DNA of 64,000 nt from Gemmatimonadota bacterium (GCA_029262115.1 JAJCZZ010000049.1:62001-126000); one strand, 5' to 3'; positions 51,190-61,694 are shown, counted from the stretch's first letter. Notes: generated by a model not told the origin, from the sequence alone. Program-made: numbers and translations.

Positions 51190-52419
51190 ATGCGTGCCAA
51201 TCTGATCGCGGGTCTGGACATCGGGACCGCCGACACGTGCGCGGTCATCGGCGAGGTCTCGGGCGATCCCCGTCGTCCCGTACTCACCATCCTCGGGGTC
51301 GGACAGGCCCGTACCGGCGGCCTTCGTGGCGACATGATCACGAACATCGAGGCGATGACCGAGTCGGTCCGCTCGACCGTCAAGGAGGCCGAACTCATGG
51401 CCGGCGTGAGCGTCGACCGGGTCTTCGCCGGCATCGGAGGTGACCACGTACGCGCCTCGACATCGATGGGGGTCGTCGCGGTCTCGGCGGACGAGGTCAC
51501 CCCTGACGACGTCGAGCGTGTGCACATCGTGGCACGCGCCGTCGCCCTACCGCCCGACCGGGAGATGGTGCACGCCATCCCCCAGGAGTACCGGGTGGAT
51601 AACCAGGCAGGCATCAAAGACCCGCTCGGTATGTCCGGCGTGCGGCTCGAGTCCGAGATCTTCCTCGTGACCGCGGCCGTCACGGCTGGAGCGAACATCC
51701 GCAAGGCCGTGAACCGGGCGGGCTATCGCGTGCAGGAGCTCGTCCTGGAGCCGTTGGCGGGTGCGCGAGCCGTCCTGACCGAGGACGAGAAGGAGGTCGG
51801 CGTGTGCATGGTGGAGATCGGCGCCTCGACCACGGACGTCGCATGCTACTACGAAGGGAAGCTCCGCCATGTCAGCATCCTCCCGTTCGGCGGTGCGACG
51901 CTCACGACCGACCTCGTCCGGGGGCTCTCTCTCCCGTACGCCGAAGCCCGCAAGGCCAAGGAGCACCACGGGACGGCCTTCGCCCAACTGGTCGATCCCC
52001 GAGAGACGGTCGAGATGCCGGGCGCATCGCCGGGGCAGACCCGCGTGATCGCGCGTGAACTGATCGCGCACATCCTCGAGCAGCGCCTCGACGAGATGTT
52101 CGGGATGGTCCAACAGGAGCTCAACGACCAGGAGCTCCTCGACAACCTGGGGGCCGGCATCGTCCTCACGGGCGGCACGGCGGCGCTCCCGGGCATCGTC
52201 GAGCTGGCCCAGCAGATCTTTGCAGCGCCGGTCCGGATGGGGGTCCCCGCCGAGGGGCTCGCCGGGCTGGCCGACGCAGTCGCTCGACCCCGCTTCGCCA
52301 TCGGAGCGGGGTTGGCACTCTGGGGTGCCGATCGCTTTCAGGAAACCGGAGAGGGAGCGTCGACGTTGACGTCCGGCGTCCTGACCAAGCTCGGCACCTG
52401 GCTGAAGGAGTTCTTCTGA
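51190..52419 (+). CDS. ftsA: Cell division protein FtsA
   Basis: The 409-residue actin-like ATPase has phosphate loops GLDIGTADTCAVIGE and VEIGASTTDVACYYEGK, an SHS2/1C insertion, TGGTAALPGI and a C-terminal amphipathic helix (TKLGTWLKEFF) for membrane attachment. It tethers FtsZ. A strong ribosome site AAGGAAGGAG precedes the ATG. Confidence 0.96.
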   Translation: MRANLIAGLDIGTADTCAVIGEVSGDPRRPVLTILGVGQARTGGLRGDMITNIEAMTESVRSTVKEAELMAGVSVDRVFAGIGGDHVRASTSMGVVAVSADEVTPDDVERVHIVARAVALPPDREMVHAIPQEYRVDNQAGIKDPLGMSGVRLESEIFLVTAAVTAGANIRKAVNRAGYRVQELVLEPLAGARAVLTEDEKEVGVCMVEIGASTTDVACYYEGKLRHVSILPFGGATLTTDLVRGLSLPYAEARKAKEHHGTAFAQLVDPRETVEMPGASPGQTRVIARELIAHILEQRLDEMFGMVQQELNDQELLDNLGAGIVLTGGTAALPGIVELAQQIFAAPVRMGVPAEGLAGLADAVARPRFAIGAGLALWGADRFQETGEGASTLTSGVLTKLGTWLKEFF

Positions 52420-52492
52420 TGAGGGCCTTCGGCCACGGGCGGGACCGCGCCCTGTACACACCTACCACCAGCAGGAGTAAAGGAGAGCCCGC

Positions 52493-53803
52493 ATGATGAT
52501 CTTCGAGTTCGAAGAGGCACCCGCTCGGAACGCACAGATGAAAGTGGTCGGCGTCGGTGGCGCCGGCGGCAACGCCGTGAACCGCATGATCGACGAGGAC
52601 CTCGAGGGCGTCGAGTTCATCTCGATGAACACCGACGCCCAGGCGCTCAAGAGTTCCCGAGCGCAGGTGACGCTTCAGATCGGGAAGAAGCTCACACGCG
52701 GCCTGGGCGCCGGGGCACGGCCGGAGATCGGCAGGCAGGCCCTGGCAGAGAGCGAGGAAGAGGTGCGCCGGGCGCTCGACGGGGCGGATCTGGTGTTCGT
52801 CACCGCTGGCATGGGCGGGGGCACGGGAACCGGTGCCGCGCCCATGGTCGCCGAGATCGCCCGCGACATGGGCGCGCTGACCATCGGCATCGTCACCCGG
52901 CCTTTCTCCTTCGAGGGGAAGAAGCGGGAGCGGCAGGCGCTCCAGGGTCTGGCGGAACTGCGCCGGTGTGTGGACACGATGATTCTCGTACCCAACGACC
53001 GGTTGATGTCGGTCGTGCCGAAGGGGACGTCGTTCCGGAACGCGCTGAAGAAGGCCGACGAGGTGCTTCTCCACGCGACGCAGGGGATCTCCGACCTGAT
53101 CCGGGTCACCGGTGAAGTCAACGTGGACTTCGCGGACGTACGCACGATCATGCAGGCACGGGGTCCGGCTCTGATGGGTTCGGGCTTCGGTGAAGGTGAC
53201 AACCGTGCGCAGGAAGCCGCTCAGGAGGCGATCTCGTCGCCGTTGCTCGACGACGTCAGCATCGCCGGCGCGCAGGGCGTCCTGATCAACATCACCGGGG
53301 GCATGGATCTGGCCATCGACGAAGTCACGGAGATCTCGTCGATCATTCAGGACGAGGCCGGTGACGAGGCGGAAATCATCTTCGGCGCGGTTCACGACCC
53401 CGAGTTGGAGGGCAAGATCCGGGTGACGGTCATCGCAACCGGTTTCGATCCCGCGGTCGACCAGGTCATCGACATGCCACGGCGTAGGGGGGTCGGGATG
53501 TCGCGCGACGTGACGGAGTCGGTCCAGGCCGTGGCGGGGTCGGGCACTTCGCGTCCGGCTCAGCCGAGGGTCGCGCAGACCTCCTTCACCCAGGGGCGTC
53601 CTGCCGCGCGCCCGGCACCACGGGCGCCCCAGATGGCCGGATCTCAGGTCCCGGCGCCTTCGCTCGACCCGCCTCGTGTGGCGGCGGGCTCCGGGGGCGG
53701 GTCCGGCGTGCTTCCGTTGGGCCGTATGCCCGATCGGACGGTCACCCGCGACCAGTTGGTCGAGCTGGATATCCCGACGTTCATCCGCCGGCAGATGGAC
53801 TGA
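52493..53803 (+). CDS. ftsZ: Cell division GTPase FtsZ
   Basis: The 436-residue tubulin homologue has the GTP-binding T4 loop [13 protein letters not shown]-terminal [17 protein letters not shown] and the T7 region ADVRTIM. A Pro/Ala/Arg-rich linker (about 345-415) leads to the conserved C-terminal peptide DIPTFIRRQ that binds FtsA. AAAGGAG precedes an ATGATG start. The 73-bp gap from ftsA may hold its own control. The 202-bp gap after it has a GC-rich hairpin without a T-run. Confidence 0.98.
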   Translation: MMIFEFEEAPARNAQMKVVGVGGAGGNAVNRMIDEDLEGVEFISMNTDAQALKSSRAQVTLQIGKKLTRGLGAGARPEIGRQALAESEEEVRRALDGADLVFVTAGMGGGTGTGAAPMVAEIARDMGALTIGIVTRPFSFEGKKRERQALQGLAELRRCVDTMILVPNDRLMSVVPKGTSFRNALKKADEVLLHATQGISDLIRVTGEVNVDFADVRTIMQARGPALMGSGFGEGDNRAQEAAQEAISSPLLDDVSIAGAQGVLINITGGMDLAIDEVTEISSIIQDEAGDEAEIIFGAVHDPELEGKIRVTVIATGFDPAVDQVIDMPRRRGVGMSRDVTESVQAVAGSGTSRPAQPRVAQTSFTQGRPAARPAPRAPQMAGSQVPAPSLDPPRVAAGSGGGSGVLPLGRMPDRTVTRDQLVELDIPTFIRRQMD

Positions 53804-54005
53804 AGGCCGGGATGTCAGCGACGCTGAAACGCCCACGATCGGCCGGAACCCATCGCCGGACGGATACGTAACACGTGTGGAATCGGAAAAGACTCCCCAT
53901 ATTGTCGTCAGCACCACAGTTGCCGGTGGGCCGCCTGGAGGGTTCTCCCTCGCCGTCCGGGCGGCTTGTGTGTGCTGGCGCCTCGCGTGGGCGCAGACGT
54001 AGACG

Positions 54006-55334
54006 ATGAGCATGCCCAACCGAGGAAAGGACGTACGCGTGGGTCGGATCGGTCGCAGAATCGGAAGCGGAAGCGCTGTCATGATGATGGCGGTTCTGTC
54101 CGCGTGCGCCCCCACGGCGGCGCCGGACGCGGGTACTCTGGATGCCCTGTATGCCGAGCCGGCCGAGGACATCGAGGTCGTTTCGCTCGGTCAGGGCCAG
54201 ACGCTGGGTGAGGTTCTGGACGGGCTCGTCGACGTCAACGAACAGTACGCTTTCCTGATGGCATTTCGGCAGCACGCGAGTCCTCGCCGCATGCGACCGG
54301 GAACGGAAATCACCTTCCGGTATCGCCCCGAGGACCGGTGGCTGAGGGGCGTTGACGTCCTCATCAATGGCGACGAGAGCGTGCGGATGCGGCGGGACGA
54401 GTTCGGCTGGGACTCTGAAAAGATCCTGACGCCGACCTATGTGGATACCGTGTTCGCTTCGGGCGAAATCGAGAGCGTGCTCTGGACGGCGGTCATCCGG
54501 AACCCGGCGCTCAGTGGCATTCCGGTGCAGGATCGCAACCGTCTCATCGACCATCTGGACCGTGTGTTCCAGTGGCAGGTGGACTTCTCCCGGCAGATCC
54601 GGGTGGGCGACACCTACCGCATTGCCTTCGAGCGGGAGGTCCGGCCCGACGGGTCGATGCGGTCCGGTCGGCTCCTGGCCGCCGAACTCGTCAACGGCGG
54701 CACGGGCTACCACGCCGTCTGGTTCGATCCCAACGGAGACGGTCGCGGCTCGTACTACGACCTCGAAGGAAAGTCGGTTCGCCGGGCCTTCCTCCTGAAG
54801 CCGCTGGAGTACCGCAGGATCTCCTCGCGCTTCTCCAACGGGCGTTTCCACCCGGTCCTGAAGCGGTGGCGGGCACACCGTGGTGTCGACTACGCGGCCG
54901 ACAGCGGAACCCCGATCATGGCGACCTCCGACGGCGTGGTGATCCATCGCGCGCCGAAAGGAAGCTTCGGGAACGCCGTCGAGATCCGACATCCCAACGG
55001 AATCATCACCCGGTATGCGCATCTGTCACGGTTTCGGCAGGATGTGACCGCGGGTACGCGCGTCCATCAGGGTGACATCATCGGCTATGTCGGGATGACC
55101 GGCCTGGCGAGCGGCCCGCACCTCCACTACGAGATGTTGCGGAGCGGCAAGCAGATCGACCCCCTCTCCGTGGACCTTCCCGTCGGCGATCCGGTGCCGA
55201 CCGAGGATCTCGCGCGTTGGCTGGATGAGTCCAGGGGACGCGTGGCGCTGCTCGAGTCCATCCCGGGCGCTGGACCGGTCCGAGTGGCCGTCCACTCCCT
55301 ACAGACAGCTCAGGTAGACGAAGCCGGAGGGTGA
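54006..55334 (+). CDS. LytM/M23 peptidase lipoprotein (murein hydrolase or its activator)
   Basis: The 442-residue protein has a lipoprotein-like signal (MMMAVLSACAP), an N-terminal region with QGQTLGEVLDGL, a LysM-like or OapA-like fold, and a C-terminal M23 domain. Metal ligands are visible: HRGVDYAADSGTPI (H, D) and GPHLHYE (HxH), so the site appears catalytic. The middle SRQIRVGDTYRIAFE matches the domain of MepM-type endopeptidases. It likely acts on peptidoglycan at division, given its place after ftsZ. Confidence 0.88.
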   Translation: MSMPNRGKDVRVGRIGRRIGSGSAVMMMAVLSACAPTAAPDAGTLDALYAEPAEDIEVVSLGQGQTLGEVLDGLVDVNEQYAFLMAFRQHASPRRMRPGTEITFRYRPEDRWLRGVDVLINGDESVRMRRDEFGWDSEKILTPTYVDTVFASGEIESVLWTAVIRNPALSGIPVQDRNRLIDHLDRVFQWQVDFSRQIRVGDTYRIAFEREVRPDGSMRSGRLLAAELVNGGTGYHAVWFDPNGDGRGSYYDLEGKSVRRAFLLKPLEYRRISSRFSNGRFHPVLKRWRAHRGVDYAADSGTPIMATSDGVVIHRAPKGSFGNAVEIRHPNGIITRYAHLSRFRQDVTAGTRVHQGDIIGYVGMTGLASGPHLHYEMLRSGKQIDPLSVDLPVGDPVPTEDLARWLDESRGRVALLESIPGAGPVRVAVHSLQTAQVDEAGG

Positions 55335-57256
55335 TCACCCTCCTCCTCTTCCTGCTTCTCGCGGGAGGTGTTGCCGCGTACACCTGGTGGGTGTACATGC
55401 GGCTCGAACTCCCCGTGCGCCACCGCGGCCTCCTGGCGGGGCTACGGGCCGCGTCCCTGCTTCTTCTCGTGCTCCTTCTGGCCGATGTTCGGACGCCTTG
55501 GTCCGGAACGGACGGAGGGGCTGAGCGGTGGGTCCTCCTGGACGTGTCGGCCAGCATGAGCGCCACCGACGCACGCGGTTTGGACGGGTGGAGCGGCGCG
55601 CGTGCCCGGGCCGACGAGTTGGCGTCGGAAGGCTGGAGGATCGTGACGTTCGGATCGGAGATCGGTGACTCGATCCCGGGCACGCCGGCGGGGACGCGCT
55701 CCGACCTGGCGGCCGTCCTGGAACGAGCCATGGAATCGGGAACCCGCGAGGTCCGCGTCCTGTCGGATCTGCGCTTTCACGACCCGGTGGAGATCGACGC
55801 GGTTCTGGCGGGTGGTGCGACCCCCGTCTCATTCGAGGCGTTCGGGTCCGTTGAGCGAAGTGCCGGCTTGGCCGACTTCTCGGTCGCCGATGTTTCCAGA
55901 GCGGGAGACTCCGCACGAGCGGAACTCGAACTCTTCGGGGAGGGAGTCGGCGATTCAGTACAGGTCGAGTTCCTGGAGGAGGGGCGAATCGTGGCCCGCC
56001 GCTCGTTCCAGGCACCCACTGCGGGGTTGAGACGTCGGGTCGAGGTGAGCCTGCCTCCGTCCGACGTGGAGGGTAGGGTGCGCTACACCGCTCGAGTGTC
56101 GGTGCCGGGTGACGGCTTCAGTGACGACGACGTTGCGGTGTCGTACGCGACCACGGGATACAGAGAAGGGGCTCTGGTCCTGATTTCGGCACGCCCGGAC
56201 TGGGAGCCGCGCTACCTTTTGCCGGTGCTGACCGAGGTAACCGGCCTCGAATCGGTGGGATACCTACGCGTCGGGCCGAACCGATTCGCGACGATGGGCC
56301 GTGCGGTCGACCGCGGTAATGCCGTGGACTCCGCGACGGTCCGACGGGCGGCCGGGGACGCCGCGCTCCTGGTCGTGCACGGCCTTTCCGACGGGACGGA
56401 CGCGTGGGTCGCGTCGCTCACCCGTAGAGCTCCCCGTCTCGTCGCATGGCCGAACGACGCGGTGGCGGCGGGCCTCCTGGGCCTCACGGTGTCTCCTCCC
56501 CGGGACGGTGAGTGGTACGCCTCTCAGGATCTCCCGGCCTCTCCGCTCGCCGCCGACTTTGCCGGAATCCAGACGCAGGGACTCCCCCCCTTGAGTGCGG
56601 TGCACGTGCAGTCCGGGGGCGGCGCTGGCGAGGGCCCGCTCGCCCTTCAACTCGGCGGCACGGGACCGGGTGAGCCGGCCCTTCTTCTCCTTCAGGGGGA
56701 CGGCCGCCGAACGGTCGTCCCTATGGCGTCCGGGCTCTGGCGCTGGGCCGCGCGAGACGGGGCGGGGCGCGACGCATATCGTCGCATCTGGTCGGGGGTG
56801 GCGGGGTGGCTGCTCGAAGCCGACGCACGCCTCGGCGGGCCGGAGGTTCGGCCACGTCAGCGAGTGTTCGAGCGGGACGCGGACATCGCTTGGTCCCTTC
56901 CGGATTCGGGCGACATCCGTCTGGAAATCCGGCGGGATAGCGCGATCGTGCGGGATACGCTCCTGTCGCTCGGGAACGGTCGCTCCGGCCCGCTCCCCGC
57001 GGGGAGCTACGCCTACGAGGCGTTTGGGCCCGACGGTCAGGGAATGGGTAGCGGCCGCTTCGATGTATCGGCTTCAAGTCTGGAAATGGCGGCCCCGTCG
57101 GTGCAGCCCACGGTACCGGACGTCGTCGCCCGACGGCTTGGAGCGGCGGACCGAGGGTCGGGGCGTCCCCTACGGACCTCCCCGTGGCCGTATCTTCTCA
57201 TTCTCATACTTCTCTGCGCCGAATGGATCGGACGCCGGCACGTGGGACTGAGATAG
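55331..57256 (+). CDS. Membrane protein with VWA-like domain
   Basis: The 641-residue protein starts at GTG overlapping the M23 stop. Two N-terminal membrane helices (ITLLLFLLLAGGVAAYTWWV and AASLLLLVLLLADV) are followed by a VWA-like domain with MIDAS motif DVSASMS at about 71-77, a beta-rich middle (about 180-270) and a large uncharacterised domain. A C-terminal membrane helix (YLLILILLCAEWIG) ends in a basic tail. The layout resembles BatA-like or DUF-type membrane VWA proteins. The coupling to the LytM lipoprotein suggests an envelope role. Confidence 0.72.
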   Translation: MITLLLFLLLAGGVAAYTWWVYMRLELPVRHRGLLAGLRAASLLLLVLLLADVRTPWSGTDGGAERWVLLDVSASMSATDARGLDGWSGARARADELASEGWRIVTFGSEIGDSIPGTPAGTRSDLAAVLERAMESGTREVRVLSDLRFHDPVEIDAVLAGGATPVSFEAFGSVERSAGLADFSVADVSRAGDSARAELELFGEGVGDSVQVEFLEEGRIVARRSFQAPTAGLRRRVEVSLPPSDVEGRVRYTARVSVPGDGFSDDDVAVSYATTGYREGALVLISARPDWEPRYLLPVLTEVTGLESVGYLRVGPNRFATMGRAVDRGNAVDSATVRRAAGDAALLVVHGLSDGTDAWVASLTRRAPRLVAWPNDAVAAGLLGLTVSPPRDGEWYASQDLPASPLAADFAGIQTQGLPPLSAVHVQSGGGAGEGPLALQLGGTGPGEPALLLLQGDGRRTVVPMASGLWRWAARDGAGRDAYRRIWSGVAGWLLEADARLGGPEVRPRQRVFERDADIAWSLPDSGDIRLEIRRDSAIVRDTLLSLGNGRSGPLPAGSYAYEAFGPDGQGMGSGRFDVSASSLEMAAPSVQPTVPDVVARRLGAADRGSGRPLRTSPWPYLLILILLCAEWIGRRHVGLR

Positions 57257-57307
57257 ACCCCCCGACGTGAAAAACAGGCGGCCTCGGCCGCCCTCTCCCG
57301 ATAGATC

Positions 57308-58228
57308 ATGGCCCGGCTCTTCAAGAAAAAGCCCGAGCGCCGTAAAGGCCTCTGGCGTAAGGTCGTCGACCTCGCCCTCACCGATGTGCGTGTGGCGGCG
57401 GGCGGAATGGATCATGCCTCCCTGGAGGAGCTGGAGGAGCGGCTTCTGGCCGCTGACTTCGGCGTGTCCGCGACGCTCCGGCTCGTCGGCCGGGTCGAAG
57501 ATGCTGTCCGGCGCGGCAAGGTTCGCGGTACGGTCGGCCTGAAGGCGGCGTTGCAGGACGAAATCCGGACCATCCTCGAGCCTTCGGTCGACGCCGAACT
57601 GACGGGGGCGGAGACGGGTACGACCGTCTACCTGATCGTGGGTGTGAACGGCGTCGGGAAGACGACGTCGGTGGCGAAGCTCGCGCATCACCTCGTGCGG
57701 GAGGGGCGCACGGTCACGGTGGCGGCTGCCGACACGTTTCGAGCGGGGGCTGTCGAGCAGCTGGGAATGTGGGCTGAGCGGATCGGTGCGGACTTCATCC
57801 GCGGCCAACAGGGCGGCGACCCCGCGGCGGTCGCGTTCGATGCGCTCGAGGCCGCAGAGGCCCGGGGAACCGACGTGCTCCTCATCGACACGGCCGGTCG
57901 ACTGCATACGAACCGCGATCTCATGACCGAATTGGACAAGATCGACCGGGTGGTCCGGCGTCGGATCGAGGGCGCGCCGCACGAGACGCTGATGGTGCTC
58001 GACGCCACCGTGGGCCAGAATGCCCTCCGGCAATTGAAGGCCTTCAATGAAGTGGTCGACGTCAGCGGCATCATCCTGGCGAAGATGGACTCCACCGCCC
58101 GCGGCGGAATCGTGGTTGCGATCCAGGAAGAGATGGGCATTCCCGTGAAGCTCGTCGGGCTCGGCGAGTCCGTTGAGGACGTGACAACCTTCGATCCGGA
58201 CGCGTTCGTGGAGGGCGTCTTCGGATGA
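57308..58228 (+). CDS. ftsY: Signal recognition particle receptor FtsY
   Basis: The 306-residue protein has a short basic N-terminus (KKKPERRKGLWRKVV), an NG domain with GTP loop GVNGVGKTTSVAKLA, DTFRAGAVEQL, LIDTAGRLHTN and an AKMDSTARGG motif (usually AKLDGTAKGG). It lacks the long acidic A domain of E. coli FtsY. It receives SRP-ribosome complexes at the membrane. The small recG gap (4 bp) suggests an operon. Confidence 0.95.
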   Translation: MARLFKKKPERRKGLWRKVVDLALTDVRVAAGGMDHASLEELEERLLAADFGVSATLRLVGRVEDAVRRGKVRGTVGLKAALQDEIRTILEPSVDAELTGAETGTTVYLIVGVNGVGKTTSVAKLAHHLVREGRTVTVAAADTFRAGAVEQLGMWAERIGADFIRGQQGGDPAAVAFDALEAAEARGTDVLLIDTAGRLHTNRDLMTELDKIDRVVRRRIEGAPHETLMVLDATVGQNALRQLKAFNEVVDVSGIILAKMDSTARGGIVVAIQEEMGIPVKLVGLGESVEDVTTFDPDAFVEGVFG

Positions 58229-58232
58229 ACCC

Positions 58233-60317
58233 GTGAAGTACCTGCACCTGGACCAGCCCGCCCAATTCCTGAAGGGCGTGGGCCCGAAGCGCGCCGAAGC
58301 CCTGGTGAGCGTCGGGATCGGTACCGCACGGGACGCCCTGTACCACGTCCCGCGCCGGTACGACGACGCGTCGACGGTTACCCCGATCGGATCCCTCGAA
58401 GTAGGGGTGGACGCGACGTGCCTCGGCCAGGTGCGCAGCAAGGGGGTGATCCCCACACGGAAGGGGCTGAGGGTCTTCCAGGCGGTCCTTCAGGACGACT
58501 CGGGGATGATCACGGTCGCGTGGCCCGGGCAGCCGTGGCTGGAGCGGAAGATCCGCGAGGGCGATACGCTTCTCGTCCAGGGTCCCGTGCGCTTCTTCCA
58601 CGGTCGCCAGATCCAGCCGCGGGAGTTCACGGTGCTCGGCCGAGAAGGGGATGCCACCCCTGACGGCGGCACCATCTTCGTGACGTACCCGGCCAGCGAG
58701 GCCGTGCCTCAATGGGTGCTCCGCGGCATCTTCGAGAAGAACCTCGATCAGCTCATCGGGTGGGCCGACGAGGACGAATTCCTGTCGCCCGAGGGGCGTG
58801 CGCGGCTGGGGATGCCACCGCTGTCGAGCGCGCTGACCTGGATGCACCGGCCCGAGACCCTTGCCGACCCCGAGGGAGGGCGACGGCGCTTGGCGTTCGA
58901 CGAACTGTTCTTCCTCCAGGTCCTCCAGGCGTTGATCCGTACTCGACAGGCGGAGGCCCAGCCTGGCATTGCCCATACACGCACGAACAGCTACGTCCGG
59001 CCCCTCTATGGGACGCTACCGTTCGACCTGACCGAAGCGCAGGCGAGAGTGCTCCGGGAGATCTATGCCGACATGGAGTCCGACGCGCGCATGAACCGCC
59101 TGGTCCAGGGGGATGTCGGATCGGGAAAGACGGTCGTGGCGCTGTTTTCGATGCTCCTGGCCGTGGAGGGCGGCAGCCAGGCGGCCCTCATGGCACCGAC
59201 GGAACTGTTGGCCGAGCAGCACGCCCGCACCCTGCGCGCCATGGTCGAGCCCCTCGGGTTGGAGGTGGCCCTCCTCACCGGGTCGCGTTCCGCGGCGGAT
59301 CGGCGAGCGGCGCTGGGGGGCCTGGCCGCGGGGCGACTCCGGTTGGTGGTCGGGACGCACGCGCTGATCCAGGACGGAGTGACCTTCGAGCGACTCGGTC
59401 TGGTGGTCGTGGACGAACAACACCGCTTCGGTGTGCGACAACGGATGGCCCTGGCCGAAGGTCGGGAGCGGGCTCCGGATGTGCTCATCATGTCGGCCAC
59501 GCCGATCCCCCGGTCTCTCGCCATGGCCCTGTACGGGGAGCTTGACCTCAGCCTTCTCGACGAACTTCCTCCCGGACGGACACCAGTCACCACCGCGCTA
59601 CGTAGGTCGGACGCCCGCGCGTCCGTGCATGCCTTCGTCGACGCCGAGGTCGAGAGCGGTCGGCAGGCGTACATCGTCTACCCGCTTGTTTCGGAGTCCG
59701 ACAAGATCGACCTCCGTGCGGCCACGGAGGAGTACGAGTGGCTGTCCTCGGAGGTCTTTCCCCACCGCCGGCTCGGGCTGCTCCACGGCCAGCTCGGAGC
59801 GGACGAGAAGGACGCGATCATGCGGTCGTTTCTGGCCGGGGACGTGGACATCCTCGTCGCGACCACGGTCATCGAGGTCGGCATCGATGTGGCCAACGCC
59901 AGCGTCATGGTCATCGAGCACGCCGAGCGCTTCGGTCTGTCCCAACTCCACCAGCTCCGCGGTCGGGTTGGCCGGGGAGCCGCCGCGAGTCACTGCATTC
60001 TGATCGCGGACCCGGGGGATGGGGCGGCCGAGCGACTCAAGGTGCTCCGTGACACGGCGGACGGCTTCGAGGTGGCCCGGGCGGACCTCGCGATCCGGGG
60101 GCAGGGAGACTTCTTCGGTGCGCAGCAGCACGGACGCGATCCTCAACTCCGCTTCGCCGACCTCCTGCGCGACGAGGACCTTCTGCTCGTGGCCCGCGAG
60201 GAGGCTCGTGAGCTGGCGGCTACCGATCCGGAACTCGCCCGTCCCGAGCACGAGGGCATCCGCCGCCAACTGCACGGACGGTACCGGGAGCGTCTGGAGA
60301 TGTACGGAGTCGGCTGA
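58233..60317 (+). CDS. recG: ATP-dependent DNA helicase RecG
   Basis: The 694-residue helicase has an N-terminal wedge OB-fold (about 50-160), Walker A GDVGSGKTVVA, DEQHRFGV (DExx variant DEQH), SATPIPRSLAMALYGELD and the helicase C motifs VGIDVANASVMV and QLRGRVGRG. It reverses stalled forks and processes branched DNA. GTG start 4 bp after ftsY. All motifs are intact. Confidence 0.96.
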   Translation: MKYLHLDQPAQFLKGVGPKRAEALVSVGIGTARDALYHVPRRYDDASTVTPIGSLEVGVDATCLGQVRSKGVIPTRKGLRVFQAVLQDDSGMITVAWPGQPWLERKIREGDTLLVQGPVRFFHGRQIQPREFTVLGREGDATPDGGTIFVTYPASEAVPQWVLRGIFEKNLDQLIGWADEDEFLSPEGRARLGMPPLSSALTWMHRPETLADPEGGRRRLAFDELFFLQVLQALIRTRQAEAQPGIAHTRTNSYVRPLYGTLPFDLTEAQARVLREIYADMESDARMNRLVQGDVGSGKTVVALFSMLLAVEGGSQAALMAPTELLAEQHARTLRAMVEPLGLEVALLTGSRSAADRRAALGGLAAGRLRLVVGTHALIQDGVTFERLGLVVVDEQHRFGVRQRMALAEGRERAPDVLIMSATPIPRSLAMALYGELDLSLLDELPPGRTPVTTALRRSDARASVHAFVDAEVESGRQAYIVYPLVSESDKIDLRAATEEYEWLSSEVFPHRRLGLLHGQLGADEKDAIMRSFLAGDVDILVATTVIEVGIDVANASVMVIEHAERFGLSQLHQLRGRVGRGAAASHCILIADPGDGAAERLKVLRDTADGFEVARADLAIRGQGDFFGAQQHGRDPQLRFADLLRDEDLLLVAREEARELAATDPELARPEHEGIRRQLHGRYRERLEMYGVG

Positions 60318-60394
60318 TACCATCCGGGGCCGATCGCCGCTCCCGAGGGCGGCATCCCCATGGACAACCGCATCGTACCTGAGGCAGCCCCGTC

Positions 60395-61684
60395 ATGAGC
60401 GTGGTCATCAAGGATCTTTCCGCCCACATCGGCGAATCCGTCGCCCTCGAAGGGTGGGTGGAAACCACCCGGTCGCACGGGAAGGTCGCGTTCCTCATCC
60501 TTCGGGACGGGACCGGGGTGGTGCAGGGCGTCGTCTTGAAGAAGGCGGTCGACGACGCCACCTGGGAGGCGCACGGGAGCCTCACGCAGGAGTCCACCGC
60601 GCGAGTCGTGGGTCGGGTGAAGCAGGACGACCGCGCTCCGGGGGGCTTCGAGGTCGAGGTCGAGTCGCTGGAGGTGATGGCCCTGGCGGAGGAGTACCCG
60701 ATCCAGCCGAAGGAGCACGGAGTCGACTTCTTGCTGGACCACCGGCACCTCTGGCTGCGCTCGTCCCAACAGCGGGCGGGGCTCAAGGTCCGCTCCGAGG
60801 TCCAGCAGGCCATCCACGACTTCTTCTATCGCCGTGACTTCACGCGGATCGACACACCGATCCTGACCGGCTCGATCGGCGAACACGCGGGCACGCTCTT
60901 CGAGACGGATTACTTCGGCGATCCAGCGTATATGGCGCAAACCGGTCAGCTCTATGTCGAAGCGGCGTGCCCGGCCTTCCGGAACGTGTATTGCTTCGGG
61001 CCGACGTTCCGTGCGGAGAAGTCGAAGACGCGCCGGCACCTGACGGAGTTCTGGATGGTGGAGCCCGAGGTCGCGTTCGCCGACTCGGAGGACAACATGC
61101 GCCTCCAGGAGGAGTTCGTGTCGTATCTGGTCGAGCGCGCGCTCGAAAACTGCGCGGAGGAATTGAAGGTTCTGGAGCGCGACACGTCGAAGATCGACCA
61201 TGTGAAGCCGCCGTTCCCGCGCCTGAGCTACACCGACGCGGTCGCCCGCCTCACGGAGCGCGGCCATGACGTCACATGGGGAGACGACCTCGGTGCGTCG
61301 GACGAAGCCGTTCTCACGGAGGACTACGACCTGCCGCTCTTCATCTACAACTACCCCAAGGAAGCGAAGGCCTTCTACATGAAGGAGAACCCGGACGATC
61401 CGCGCACCGTGCTGTGCGACGACCTCCTGGCTCCGGAGGGGTACGGCGAGATCATCGGAGGGAGTCAGCGCGAGGACGATCTGGAGCGCCTGCGCGAGCG
61501 CATCCGTGAGGAGAAGCTTCCCGAGGAGGCGTACGCGTGGTACCTCGACCTACGCCGGTACGGCTCCTTTCCCCACAGCGGCTTCGGCCTGGGCGTCGAG
61601 CGCACGGTGGCGTGGATCACGGGACGCCATCACATCCGCGAGCTCATCCCCTTCCCGAGATTGATGAACCGGCTGTACCCGTAG
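60395..61684 (+). CDS. asnS: Asparaginyl-tRNA synthetase
   Basis: The 429-residue class II enzyme has an N-terminal OB anticodon-binding domain (VALEGWVETTRSHGKVAF), motif 2 with FRAEKSKTRRHLTEFWM, MAQTGQLYVEA and motif 3 GFGLGVERTVAWITG. These choose AsnRS rather than AspRS. It charges tRNA-Asn in the cytoplasm. A 77-bp gap separates it from recG. Confidence 0.94.
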   Translation: MSVVIKDLSAHIGESVALEGWVETTRSHGKVAFLILRDGTGVVQGVVLKKAVDDATWEAHGSLTQESTARVVGRVKQDDRAPGGFEVEVESLEVMALAEEYPIQPKEHGVDFLLDHRHLWLRSSQQRAGLKVRSEVQQAIHDFFYRRDFTRIDTPILTGSIGEHAGTLFETDYFGDPAYMAQTGQLYVEAACPAFRNVYCFGPTFRAEKSKTRRHLTEFWMVEPEVAFADSEDNMRLQEEFVSYLVERALENCAEELKVLERDTSKIDHVKPPFPRLSYTDAVARLTERGHDVTWGDDLGASDEAVLTEDYDLPLFIYNYPKEAKAFYMKENPDDPRTVLCDDLLAPEGYGEIIGGSQREDDLERLRERIREEKLPEEAYAWYLDLRRYGSFPHSGFGLGVERTVAWITGRHHIRELIPFPRLMNRLYP

Positions 61685-61694
61685 AGCGCTCCGG

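Noticed and set aside
53935-53975. Terminator after ftsZ
   Set aside because: A GCCGCC...GGCGGC hairpin is present but the stem is asymmetric and no T-run follows, so it is not listed as a terminator.
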